This document shows, piece by piece, positions 8,909-16,640 of a stretch of 64,000 nucleotides of DNA. Every line of letters starts with the position of its first letter. Position 1 is the stretch's first letter. This DNA comes from Zhenpiania hominis. GTDB lineage: Bacteria > Bacillota > Clostridia > Peptostreptococcales > Anaerovoracaceae. The stretch is from NCBI RefSeq assembly GCF_014333425.1, contig NZ_JACRYT010000001.1, positions 372,001-436,000 on the forward strand, given 5' to 3'. The position numbers and the translations under genes were made by a program. The notes beneath the pieces were generated by a model. The model was not told the origin of the DNA and did no database searches. It saw only the letters and a list, made by a program, of their open reading frames with translations.

Positions 8909-9874
8909 ATGAAATTTATTGAAGTTAAGATTTATACCAGCCATCAGGGAGTCGAACCGTTGACGGCAATGCTGATGGAAAAGGGCATCAGCGGAGTGGT
9001 CGTAGACGATCCGCAAGATGCGGAGGAGCTGTTGGATAAAAAGAATGAGTACGAATGGGACTATATCGATCGATCTCTTTTGGAAAATCAGGAGAAGGAA
9101 CCGGTAGTCTCTGTATTTTTTGAAGATACAGAGGAAGGCCGCAGGCAGGTCCAGGAATTGAAGATTTCTGTGATGATGTTAAAAAGCAAAGAGATGGAAG
9201 GCGTGTTCGGCTGGGATGCGGATCTGGGACGGCTCTATGCGGAAGACCGGGTTGTAGATGATGAGGACTGGAAGGATAAATGGAAGGAGTACTTCAAACC
9301 GGCGAAAGTAACGGAGACTCTGGTTGTAAAGCCGACCTGGGAAACTTACGAGAAGACCGGCAGCGAAAAGGTAATTGAACTGGACCCGGGAATGGCCTTT
9401 GGTACCGGCACCCATGAGACGACGACCATGTGTATGGAGCTGATGGAGCATTATTTGAAAGAGGGGCAGAGCGTCTTGGATATCGGATGCGGATCCGGAA
9501 TCCTTTCCATTGCCGCGGCGTTTCTGGGGAGCAGCCGGGTGCTGGGAATTGAAATCGATCCGGACGCGGTGCGTACGGCTAGGGAAAATGTCAGCGCCAA
9601 CGGCGTAAGCGAATTGGTGGAAATCAGAGAAGGCGATCTGACAAAGGACGTGGATGAGAAAGCGGATCTCATCGCTGCCAACCTGATCGCGCCTTTAGTG
9701 ATTCAGCTTGCGGAGCCTGCGGCGGAACATCTGAACGAGGGCGGAGTCTTTATCTCTTCGGGAATTCTCACAGAGAGGAAGGAAGAGGTGGAAAAAGCGA
9801 TTCGCGAGGCGGGATTTGAGATCTTGGAAATTCGGGAAAAAGGAGAATGGTGCGCGATTGCGGCACGGAAATAG
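8909..9874 (+). CDS. prmA: Ribosomal protein L11 methyltransferase
   Basis: A 321-residue SAM-dependent methyltransferase that methylates ribosomal protein L11. The N-terminal substrate-recognition domain is followed by a linker and the catalytic Rossmann fold with LDPGMAFGTGTHETT (about residue 155) and the SAM loop VLDIGCGSGILSIAAA (about 190). The ATG at 8909 is six bases after GGGAGG; an in-frame TTG at 8903 is too close to that site. rsmE follows after six bases, a frequent pairing in Firmicutes. Confidence 0.93.
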   Translation: MKFIEVKIYTSHQGVEPLTAMLMEKGISGVVVDDPQDAEELLDKKNEYEWDYIDRSLLENQEKEPVVSVFFEDTEEGRRQVQELKISVMMLKSKEMEGVFGWDADLGRLYAEDRVVDDEDWKDKWKEYFKPAKVTETLVVKPTWETYEKTGSEKVIELDPGMAFGTGTHETTTMCMELMEHYLKEGQSVLDIGCGSGILSIAAAFLGSSRVLGIEIDPDAVRTARENVSANGVSELVEIREGDLTKDVDEKADLIAANLIAPLVIQLAEPAAEHLNEGGVFISSGILTERKEEVEKAIREAGFEILEIREKGEWCAIAARK

Positions 9875-9880
9875 AAACGG

Positions 9881-10618
9881 ATGAGCAAATTTTTTGTTGA
9901 CGCGTCGGATGTTCAAGGAGGAAGCATTTTTATCCGTTCCAGAGAAGATGTCCGGCATATTGTAAAGGTGCTTCGCCTGAAAGAAGGCGCGGAGATTGAG
10001 ATTTCCGACTCCGCTCAGTGGGAATATACGGCGCGGATCTGCTTTATCGGAGAAGACGAGGTGGAAGCCGAGATCCTGGACAAACAGAAATTCGCAAGAG
10101 AGCCGGAACTCCAGGTGACCTTGTTTCAAGGCATTCCCAAACAGTCGAAGATGGAGACGATCATCCAGAAATGTGTGGAGCTGGGCGTTTACGAAGTCGT
10201 TCCGGTATTTATGGAACGGACGGTTGTTGTAGATAGAGGAAAGTTCTATAAAAAGCAGGAGCGCTGGCAGAAAATTTCCGCGGAGGCAGTTAAGCAGTGC
10301 AGGCGAGGGATTATTCCAGAGATCGGAGACGCGCGGAATTTCAAGGAAATGGTCAAAGCGCTGGATGGATTTGACCGGATCGTATTTCCGTACGAAAACG
10401 AGACGGGGAGGACGATAAAAGACTGTTTGCGTGGATTTGAAACGAAGCCTCGGCGGGTGGCGCTGATTATCGGACCGGAAGGGGGATTCTCCGATGAAGA
10501 GGCGCGACAGCTGAAAGAGAGAGGCGCGGACTGTGTTTCTCTGGGAAAAACGATTTTGCGGACGGAAACAGCGGGCCCTGCGGCTATGGCGATGCTGATG
10601 TATGAGTTGGAATTATAG
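9881..10618 (+). CDS. rsmE: 16S rRNA (uracil1498-N3)-methyltransferase
   Basis: A 245-residue SPOUT-class methyltransferase. It has an N-terminal PUA-like part (SKFFVDASDVQGGSIFI) and the C-terminal trefoil-knot SAM site LIIGPEGGFSDEEA and LGKTILRTETAGPAAM. It modifies U1498 in 16S rRNA of the assembled 30S subunit. It lies six bases after prmA and is almost certainly co-transcribed. Confidence 0.93.
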   Translation: MSKFFVDASDVQGGSIFIRSREDVRHIVKVLRLKEGAEIEISDSAQWEYTARICFIGEDEVEAEILDKQKFAREPELQVTLFQGIPKQSKMETIIQKCVELGVYEVVPVFMERTVVVDRGKFYKKQERWQKISAEAVKQCRRGIIPEIGDARNFKEMVKALDGFDRIVFPYENETGRTIKDCLRGFETKPRRVALIIGPEGGFSDEEARQLKERGADCVSLGKTILRTETAGPAAMAMLMYELEL

Positions 10619-10633
10619 ACGGGAGGAAAAACG

Positions 10634-11800
10634 ATGAAGTTTGGATTGCTGAAAGATATTAAGAACGGAGAATACCGCACCATTGTAACGCCGGTGGAGG
10701 TGCGGAGCATTGCCGGCTGCGGGCATGAGGTGCTGGTTCAGGCCGGAGCGGGAGAGCGGGCCGGATTTGAAGACCGCGCCTATGAGGAAGCCGGAGCGGA
10801 AATCGTTCCTGCGGCAGAGGACATTTTCGGTCGGTGCGATCTGGTTACGAAAGTAAAAGAAATCGAACCTTCCGAATACGACCTTTTGAGGGAAGGGCAG
10901 ATTCTTGTGACCTGTATCCATCCAGCGGCTCATCCGGAAGAAGTACAGGCGCTTTTAGACAAAAAGGTGATCGCCTTTACCGCGGAAGACTCTCACCGCT
11001 ATGGATCGCCCAACTGTGAAGCGGCCGGAAAACAGGGAGCCCTTGCGGGATTGAACGCAATGCTTACCACCAATGGCGGAAAAGGAAAATTTGTAAGCGG
11101 ACTTGCGGGTGCTCCGGGGATGAATGTTCTGATTCTGGGAGCGGGAATTGTCGGAAAAGCGGCGCTGTCCGTGCTCCACGCCCTGGGAGCGAAAGTGACG
11201 GTGATGGATATTAATCTGGGCGTGCTTCGCGAGGTGGAGGCGCGGTATCAGAACGCGGTAGATACCATGTACTGTACGAAAGAGAATATCCGCAGCCTGC
11301 TGCCGGAGACAGACATGATTCTCAATTGTGTGAAGTGGCCGAAAGGAAACCCGGATTTCCTTGTGGATCGGGAAATGCTGAAGCTGATGGAGAAGGGTTC
11401 CGTTCTTGTGGATATCAGTAACGATACAGATGGAGCTATTGAATCCTTTCACGAAACGACTCATGAAAACCCGACCTATGTGGAAAACGGAGTCATTCAC
11501 TATTGCGTAAGCAACATTCCAGGTGCCATTGCGGGATCGACATCCGTAGCGTACGCGGCTTCCATGCTTCCGCATTTCCTCAAACTGCTGAATGACGGTG
11601 TAGCGGAAGCATGTGTACAAGACGGTTTCCTTCGCAGGAGCCTAACCGTATATAAAGGGTATCTGACACATGAGGAAACCAGCGCTCTGCAGGGCAGGCC
11701 GTGGATTCGTCCGGAAGAGATCCTCGGCATCACCGATCGGGAGCTGGATCCGGCGCCGCCGGCAACGGTAACGCGTTCCGACAACTTCCTGAAACGGTAG
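10634..11800 (+). CDS. ald: Alanine dehydrogenase / PNT-family oxidoreductase
   Basis: A 388-residue NAD-dependent enzyme of the alanine dehydrogenase / transhydrogenase alpha family. Seen are the N-terminal KDIKNGEYRTIVTPVEV, the dinucleotide loop ILGAGIVGKAALSVL near residue 175, and TTHENPTYVENGVIHYCVSN, which matches the Ald segment before the PGA motif. It deviates from classical Ald around SNDTDGAIESFHE and at GAIAGSTS, and has an extended C-terminus, so a related amino-acid dehydrogenase is possible. It would interconvert L-alanine and pyruvate plus ammonia. It follows rsmE by 15 bases and converges on the next gene. Confidence 0.75.
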   Translation: MKFGLLKDIKNGEYRTIVTPVEVRSIAGCGHEVLVQAGAGERAGFEDRAYEEAGAEIVPAAEDIFGRCDLVTKVKEIEPSEYDLLREGQILVTCIHPAAHPEEVQALLDKKVIAFTAEDSHRYGSPNCEAAGKQGALAGLNAMLTTNGGKGKFVSGLAGAPGMNVLILGAGIVGKAALSVLHALGAKVTVMDINLGVLREVEARYQNAVDTMYCTKENIRSLLPETDMILNCVKWPKGNPDFLVDREMLKLMEKGSVLVDISNDTDGAIESFHETTHENPTYVENGVIHYCVSNIPGAIAGSTSVAYAASMLPHFLKLLNDGVAEACVQDGFLRRSLTVYKGYLTHEETSALQGRPWIRPEEILGITDRELDPAPPATVTRSDNFLKR

Positions 11801-11817
11801 ACAAAAGCGGGGAAAAT

Positions 11818-13665
11818 TTACTTTTTGCCCATTGTTTCAAAAAAGCGGGCGCTTGATTTTTCAGGAGTCCTCAGACAGCGTTTTAAAAAGTAAAGGCTGT
11901 CGGGGTCTCCTTTTTTTATGGTGTTAATTCCTTCTTCGCAGCCCAAAGACGCTTTAAATCCCAATTTTTTAATCGTTTTCAAACTGCTCCTGCTGACAGC
12001 GCCGAAGGGGTAGGTGAAAGTGCTGGGCGCAGTGCCGGTGGCATCCTGTATTTTCGTTTGAAGTTTTGATAAGTCCTTTTTTAGAAATCTGTCATACGCC
12101 TGTCTGCTTTCACCGGATTTTCGTTTTACTCCGTTCCTCCCGCCTGTGTTTTTATGACAGTTGTAAGAGTGGTTTTGAATCTCTACAAGTCCGGAAGCAG
12201 CCATTTCCTGAACCTGTTCCCAGGTTAGACTGGAATAAGTGGCGTGGCCGCCGCCGCTGCGGCTGTCTTTATCGGTCTCTTTCCCAATAATGGAGATAAC
12301 CGCTTTTTCTTGATATTTTTTTAACAGGGGAAAAGCGTAAAGATAGTTATTATAGTAGCCGTCATCAAAGGTAATCAGAATCGGCTTTTCCGGAAGCGGT
12401 CTTCCATTTTCCACATAGGCAATAAGATCAGACATGAGGATTGATGTATAGCCGTGTTTTTTTAAATATTTCAGATCTTGTTCAAAAAGCTTGGGGCTAA
12501 TGACATAGCTGTTCTGCATCGCAGGGTCCTTTAAAAGACTGTGATACATCAGAACAGGCAGGCGTACCTGCTGTCTCGGATCCTGGGCCGTATCAGACTC
12601 CTGCGGCTGAGAATTCTCCAGAGTCTGTGTCTGCTGCAATTCCTCTTTCGCGGAAGCCAGATAATAACTTTCCTCCGAGAACTGGTATCTGCGCACGTAC
12701 TCTTCTCCATCCGGGACAACCTCAGATGTATGATGGGACAAAAGCTTTGTGAGGGCGTAAAGATCGATCCAGACCTGATTCGGACTATCCTTTGCTTCTT
12801 CATCGAGAACCAGCTGCATGCCGAAATGAAGGTGGGGTGTATCAATATTGTTGGTGTTCTCTTTCAGGCTGTAGCCGGTCTGCCCCACATACCCGATTAC
12901 CTGGCCGGCTGTGACGGACTGGCCGACGTACAGATTTTCCACATAAGGGTGATCTTTTTGCAGGTGCGCGTAGTAGTAATACCGTTCCTTGTCAAAACTC
13001 CGGATTCCGATCCGCCAGCCTCCATACTGATTCCAACCGATGGCTTCGATGATTCCTCCCTCCGCGGCCACAACGGGCGTTCCGGTAGCTGCCGCCAGAT
13101 CATGTCCCAGATGTTTCCTGCTGTAACCATAGCTGCGGGGCTTTCCAAAATCGTCTGCATGGGTATAATGGTATCCTTCCGCAAGGGGAAAAAATCCTTT
13201 TAACCCGTACTGCTCCACCCAGTGGGTTTCCCCGCTTCCGTCCTCGTTTGGAACTTCCCGCTTGAAATAGCCGAGGAATCCATTTAGAACAGCGCCGTAA
13301 GCTTTTTTATAATATGGAAAATACTTGTAGTCTTTTGTGAAGTCTTCCAGCTTCTGGCCGCTTTGGAGGTGTGAAACAAAAGGCTCCAGATCGGTTTGGT
13401 CATATTTTGAAAAATCGCCTCCGTATTTAGCGCCCAGATAAGCAAGAGAGTCGATCCAATTGATATGAGGCTGCTGATCGTAGGTTTGAATATCCAGCTC
13501 CATCGTTTGTTCAAGAGCTTCATATGTTACGTCGAAATCGACCCATTTTATATTTCCGCTGCTGTTGACGGAGGGTTGGACAGAGTGCTGGCAGGCAAAA
13601 AGCGAGAAGCCCGCAATAAGACCGGCTGCCAGAGCCGCAAGAAGTTTGAACAGTTTTTGTTTCAA
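11818..13665 (-). CDS. Lipoprotein fusing M23 peptidase and polysaccharide deacetylase
   Basis: A 615-residue two-enzyme cell-surface protein. A signal with lipobox (GFSLFACQ, Cys about 25) is followed by an M23/LytM-type metallopeptidase domain (about 165-300) with the zinc motifs HLGHDLAAATGTP and HLHFGMQ. After a Gln-rich linker comes a NodB polysaccharide deacetylase domain (about 370-610) with PVLMYHSLL, the catalytic TFDDG and the metal motif HSYNCH. The protein would both cut peptide crosslinks and remove acetyl groups from glycans. The start is TTG at 13665 with AGGAGG six bases upstream; no ATG is available there. It converges with the ald-like gene. Confidence 0.88.
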   Translation of the reverse strand: MKQKLFKLLAALAAGLIAGFSLFACQHSVQPSVNSSGNIKWVDFDVTYEALEQTMELDIQTYDQQPHINWIDSLAYLGAKYGGDFSKYDQTDLEPFVSHLQSGQKLEDFTKDYKYFPYYKKAYGAVLNGFLGYFKREVPNEDGSGETHWVEQYGLKGFFPLAEGYHYTHADDFGKPRSYGYSRKHLGHDLAAATGTPVVAAEGGIIEAIGWNQYGGWRIGIRSFDKERYYYYAHLQKDHPYVENLYVGQSVTAGQVIGYVGQTGYSLKENTNNIDTPHLHFGMQLVLDEEAKDSPNQVWIDLYALTKLLSHHTSEVVPDGEEYVRRYQFSEESYYLASAKEELQQTQTLENSQPQESDTAQDPRQQVRLPVLMYHSLLKDPAMQNSYVISPKLFEQDLKYLKKHGYTSILMSDLIAYVENGRPLPEKPILITFDDGYYNNYLYAFPLLKKYQEKAVISIIGKETDKDSRSGGGHATYSSLTWEQVQEMAASGLVEIQNHSYNCHKNTGGRNGVKRKSGESRQAYDRFLKKDLSKLQTKIQDATGTAPSTFTYPFGAVSRSSLKTIKKLGFKASLGCEEGINTIKKGDPDSLYFLKRCLRTPEKSSARFFETMGKK

Positions 13666-13773
13666 GACCGTCCTCCTTTGTATTCGGGGTATATAGAAAA
13701 TATATGCGGGAAAATGGAAAATATAAAAAAGTTTTCATCTGTTTGTTGGCGCGCTCGGTTTCCTCGCCGCCTC

Positions 13774-13801
13774 TTTACTTTTTCTGCGATTTCAATATAA
13801 T
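13774..13801 (+). promoter_or_regulatory. Promoter for mtaB
   Basis: TTTACT (13774-13779), a 16-bp spacer and a perfect TATAAT (13796-13801) lie about 50 bases upstream of the mtaB start. Confidence 0.6.
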
Positions 13802-13849
13802 AAGGAAAGAAGCCGCGAGCGGATATCAGGAGAAAGGAAAAAACAGACA

Positions 13850-15196
13850 ATGAAAGCTGCGTTTCACACATTAGGGTGTAAAGTGAATCAATATGAGACA
13901 GAAGCTCTGTGTCGACAGTTTCGGCAGCAGGGCTATGAAATCGTGGAGGAAACGGAATTTGCGGATGTGTACGTAATCAACACCTGTACGGTGACAGGGC
14001 TTGCGGATCGCAAATCCCGTCAGTATATCCGCAGAATGAAAAAAGTAAACCCGGAGAGCATTGTGGCGGTAACCGGATGCTACGTGCAGATGAAGCCAGA
14101 GGAAGTCGCGGATATAGAGGGGGTGAATCTGACGGTCGGCATCAATGAGAAACACCGCCTAATCGAGTATATCGAAGAATTCCTGAAAGAGCGGAAAGCG
14201 CAGACGCATGTGCTGGCTTACGAGGAATTGAACGACTATGAAGAGATGGGACCTGTGACAGCGGTGGAAGACCGGACGCGAGCGTATATCAAAGTACAGG
14301 AGGGGTGCAACCGATTCTGTTCCTATTGCGTGATTCCCTTTGCCAGGGGAAATGTTCGGAGCAGACCGGTTTCCCATATCCTTGAGGAAGCGGAGCTCCT
14401 GCTGGCGAAGGGATATAAAGAGCTGGTTCTGACCGGGATCAATACGGCGCTCTATGGTGCGGAAGCGGGATTTTACAGAGAAGAAGGAGCTCCGGACGGA
14501 ATTGAACAGGTCATTGAGCGGCTGGACCGTCTGCCGGGAGAATTTCGCATCCGCCTGAGCTCTCTGGAACCTGCGGTTGTCAATGCGGAATATGTAAAAC
14601 GACTGCTTTCATATGAGAAACTTTGCCATCATCTGCATCTTTCCGCTCAGAGCGGAAGCGACCGAATTTTAAAAGCCATGAACCGTCCTTACGGGAGGCA
14701 GGAGTACCTGGATATTGTAAAAGCGCTGAGAGACTATGAGCCGGAATACGGGATTACTACGGATCTGATCGCGGGGTTCCCAGGGGAAACGGAAGAAGAT
14801 TTTCAGGACAGCCTGCGTCTGATTGAAGAAGTGGGATTCGGCAGGGTACATGCCTTTAAATATTCCAGGCGGCCAAATACAAAGGCGGCGGCTATGGAGG
14901 GACAGATCCCGGAACCGGTGAAAAAGGCGCGGAGCCAGATGCTGATGGAGGCAGGTGAAGAGGCTTGCCAGCGTTTTTTGGAACAAAACCGGGGGAAGGT
15001 TCGGAAGGTCCTGTTGGAAGAGTACAAAGAAGAAGAACACGCTCTGACCGGTTATACCGATAATTACATTCGCGTGTACCTTCCTGCGGAGGAGGGCCAG
15101 GATAGCGAATTGGATGGCCTGCTCAACAAATTTCGCGATGTAAGGCTGGTAGAACCATTTTTAGATGGAATGAAAGGCGAATTTCTGGTATACTGA
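13850..15196 (+). CDS. mtaB: tRNA t6A37 methylthiotransferase MtaB
   Basis: A 448-residue radical-SAM methylthiotransferase that converts t6A37 to ms2t6A37 in ANN-decoding tRNAs. The N-terminal UPF0004 domain (HTLGCKVNQYETEAL) carries cluster cysteines at about 10, 45 and 79. The radical-SAM motif is CNRFCSYCVIPFARG near residue 153, and a C-terminal TRAM-like domain follows from about 380. Length and the KVNQYE signature place it in the MtaB rather than MiaB branch. It heads a group with a tiny membrane protein and a HIT protein. Confidence 0.92.
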   Translation: MKAAFHTLGCKVNQYETEALCRQFRQQGYEIVEETEFADVYVINTCTVTGLADRKSRQYIRRMKKVNPESIVAVTGCYVQMKPEEVADIEGVNLTVGINEKHRLIEYIEEFLKERKAQTHVLAYEELNDYEEMGPVTAVEDRTRAYIKVQEGCNRFCSYCVIPFARGNVRSRPVSHILEEAELLLAKGYKELVLTGINTALYGAEAGFYREEGAPDGIEQVIERLDRLPGEFRIRLSSLEPAVVNAEYVKRLLSYEKLCHHLHLSAQSGSDRILKAMNRPYGRQEYLDIVKALRDYEPEYGITTDLIAGFPGETEEDFQDSLRLIEEVGFGRVHAFKYSRRPNTKAAAMEGQIPEPVKKARSQMLMEAGEEACQRFLEQNRGKVRKVLLEEYKEEEHALTGYTDNYIRVYLPAEEGQDSELDGLLNKFRDVRLVEPFLDGMKGEFLVY

Positions 15197-15216
15197 AAAA
15201 AAGGAGGTACAGGACA

Positions 15217-15384
15217 ATGAGCAGGAAAACTTATGTGATAATTGTTGCTTCGATGGCGGCTGTCATGGCTTTTGTGCAGTTCAGCGGACTGGGACAGCTC
15301 ATACGGGACAATACGCCGCAGGCATTCTGCGAGGGAGGTACCTGTGCCATGAAACTTTACGATAAAATGATGGAGGAAAAGTGA
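15217..15384 (+). CDS. Small single-pass membrane protein (55 aa), unknown
   Basis: A 55-codon reading frame starting ATG at 15217, seven bases after AGGAGG. It encodes a basic MSRKTY start, a hydrophobic stretch VIIVASMAAVMAFVQF (one membrane helix), and a short tail with two cysteines (FCEGGTC) ending MMEEK. It sits 20 bases after mtaB, and its stop is one base from the HIT gene's ATG, so it is probably translated in the same transcript. No family is recognised. The Cys pair could be a thiol or metal site, which is only inference. Confidence 0.6.
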   Translation: MSRKTYVIIVASMAAVMAFVQFSGLGQLIRDNTPQAFCEGGTCAMKLYDKMMEEK

Positions 15385-15385
15385 T

Positions 15386-15727
15386 ATGGGAGATTGTGTC
15401 TTCTGCAAGATCGCAGAAAAGGAAATTCCGTCAAATATTGTTTACGAGGATGACCAAATAATCTGTTTTCATGATCTGGAGCCTCAGGCTCCGGTACATG
15501 TGCTGATTATTCCGAAAAAACATATTGCCTCAATGGATGATGTATCGGCGGATGACCAGCAGCTGATGGGTTATATTATGACAAAAGTAAAAGAAATCGC
15601 GAAGACCCTGGGGCTTGAGAATGGTTATCGCCTTGTCAATAACTGCGGGGAAGATGGGTTCCAAACCGTAAAACATCTGCATTTCCACCTGCTTGGAAAG
15701 CGGAAAATGACCTGGCCTCCAGGCTGA
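15386..15727 (+). CDS. HIT-family nucleotide-binding protein (HinT-like)
   Basis: A 113-residue histidine-triad hydrolase. It starts CVFCKIAEKEIPSNIVYEDD, has the middle segment HVLIIPKKHIASM, and ends with the catalytic triad HLHFHLLG near residue 100. HinT-type proteins hydrolyse nucleoside phosphoramidates and acyl-AMPs. It is translationally close to the 55-aa gene (one base gap). The next gene, rpsU, has its own promoter. Confidence 0.92.
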   Translation: MGDCVFCKIAEKEIPSNIVYEDDQIICFHDLEPQAPVHVLIIPKKHIASMDDVSADDQQLMGYIMTKVKEIAKTLGLENGYRLVNNCGEDGFQTVKHLHFHLLGKRKMTWPPG

Positions 15728-15754
15728 GGCAGCAGGCTTTGTACCAAAAAAGCC

Positions 15755-15783
15755 TTGCATAATTGTACAAAGAATAGTATAAT
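15755..15783 (+). promoter_or_regulatory. Promoter for rpsU-yqeY
   Basis: TTGCAT (15755-15760), 17-bp spacer, and a perfect TATAAT (15778-15783). The leader to the rpsU start is about 65 bases. Confidence 0.8.
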
Positions 15784-15854
15784 AGCACCGTTATCAATAA
15801 GACCGTTCCAGAGCATCTATGTGATTTCAGAATACGTCAGGAGGTGAAACGGAA

Positions 15855-16034
15855 ATGGCACAGGTAATTGTTAGAGAAAACGAAAGCTTGGAAAGTGCGC
15901 TGAAGAGATTTAAGCGTTCTTGCGCGAGAGACGGCGTTATGTCCGAACTCAGAAAAAGAGAGCACTATGAAAAGCCGAGTGTAAAGAGAAAGAAGAAGTC
16001 TGAAGCTGCGAGAAAAAAGGCAAAGAAATACTAA
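15855..16034 (+). CDS. rpsU: 30S ribosomal protein S21
   Basis: A 59-residue very basic protein starting [20 protein letters not shown] and ending in KKAKKY, the typical bS21 sequence and length. The ATG at 15855 follows GGAGGTGAAA. yqeY follows 31 bases later, as in many Firmicutes, and a strong promoter lies upstream. Confidence 0.95.
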   Translation: MAQVIVRENESLESALKRFKRSCARDGVMSELRKREHYEKPSVKRKKKSEAARKKAKKY

Positions 16035-16065
16035 GTCGGCAGCGTAGATTCGAGGTGTTTTAGAA

Positions 16066-16515
16066 GTGACCTTAAAGGAACAACTGATGGCTGACTTCAA
16101 AGACGCTATGAAGGCGAAAGACGAAGTCAGAAAGAATACGATTAGCTTTGCTCGTGCCGCAATCAAGCAATATGAGGTTGACAATCGGCAGGAGCTGGAT
16201 GATGAAGGGATTATCGCGATTTTATCGAAACAGGTTAAGATGAGAAAAGATGCCCTCTCTGATTTTGAAAAAGCTGGACGAACGGACTTAGCGGATGACT
16301 ATAAAGCCGAAATTGAGATTCTGATGAGTTACCTTCCCGAACAGATGGACGCATCCAAAATCAAAGAAGCCGTACAGGCTGCGGCGGATGAGATGGGGAT
16401 TGAAAAGGACAAGAAGAACATGGGCAGGCTCATGGGCGCTGTGATGAAGAAGGTAAAAGGCCTGGCGGACGGAAACGACGTCCGGAAGGCAGTGGAAGAA
16501 TTTTTAAGTGAATGA
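16066..16515 (+). CDS. yqeY: GatB/YqeY domain-containing protein
   Basis: A 149-residue helical protein of the YqeY family, related to the tRNA-binding tail of GatB. Seen are KEQLMADFKDAMKAKD, the central SKQVKMRKDALSDFEKAGR and ILMSYLPEQM, and the final GRLMGAVMKKVKGLADG. The start is GTG at 16066 behind GAGGTG. It is likely co-transcribed with rpsU. Its role is linked to tRNA amidation only by homology. Confidence 0.9.
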   Translation: MTLKEQLMADFKDAMKAKDEVRKNTISFARAAIKQYEVDNRQELDDEGIIAILSKQVKMRKDALSDFEKAGRTDLADDYKAEIEILMSYLPEQMDASKIKEAVQAAADEMGIEKDKKNMGRLMGAVMKKVKGLADGNDVRKAVEEFLSE

Positions 16516-16523
16516 CTTTACTT

Positions 16524-16557
16524 AGGGGTGGGGGAACCTGCCCCTTTTTGTTTTTTT
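16524..16557 (+). terminator. Terminator after yqeY
   Basis: AGGGG ... CCCCT (alternatively the inner GGGG pairing with CCCC) followed by TTTTTGTTTTTTT, starting nine bases after the stop codon. The stem is short but the U tract is strong. Confidence 0.7.
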
Positions 16558-16640
16558 GAAAAACGTGTTTCGCCGGATAATGCCGTATTGGGCGTCCGGG
16601 TACTCTCACAAAATTTTGGCCGGCTGGAGGGGCTGAAGTT

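Noticed and set aside
15733..15756. Hairpin AGGCTTT / AAAGCCT after the HIT gene as a terminator
   Set aside because: The stem is short and no T run follows; the sequence overlaps the -35 of the rpsU promoter.
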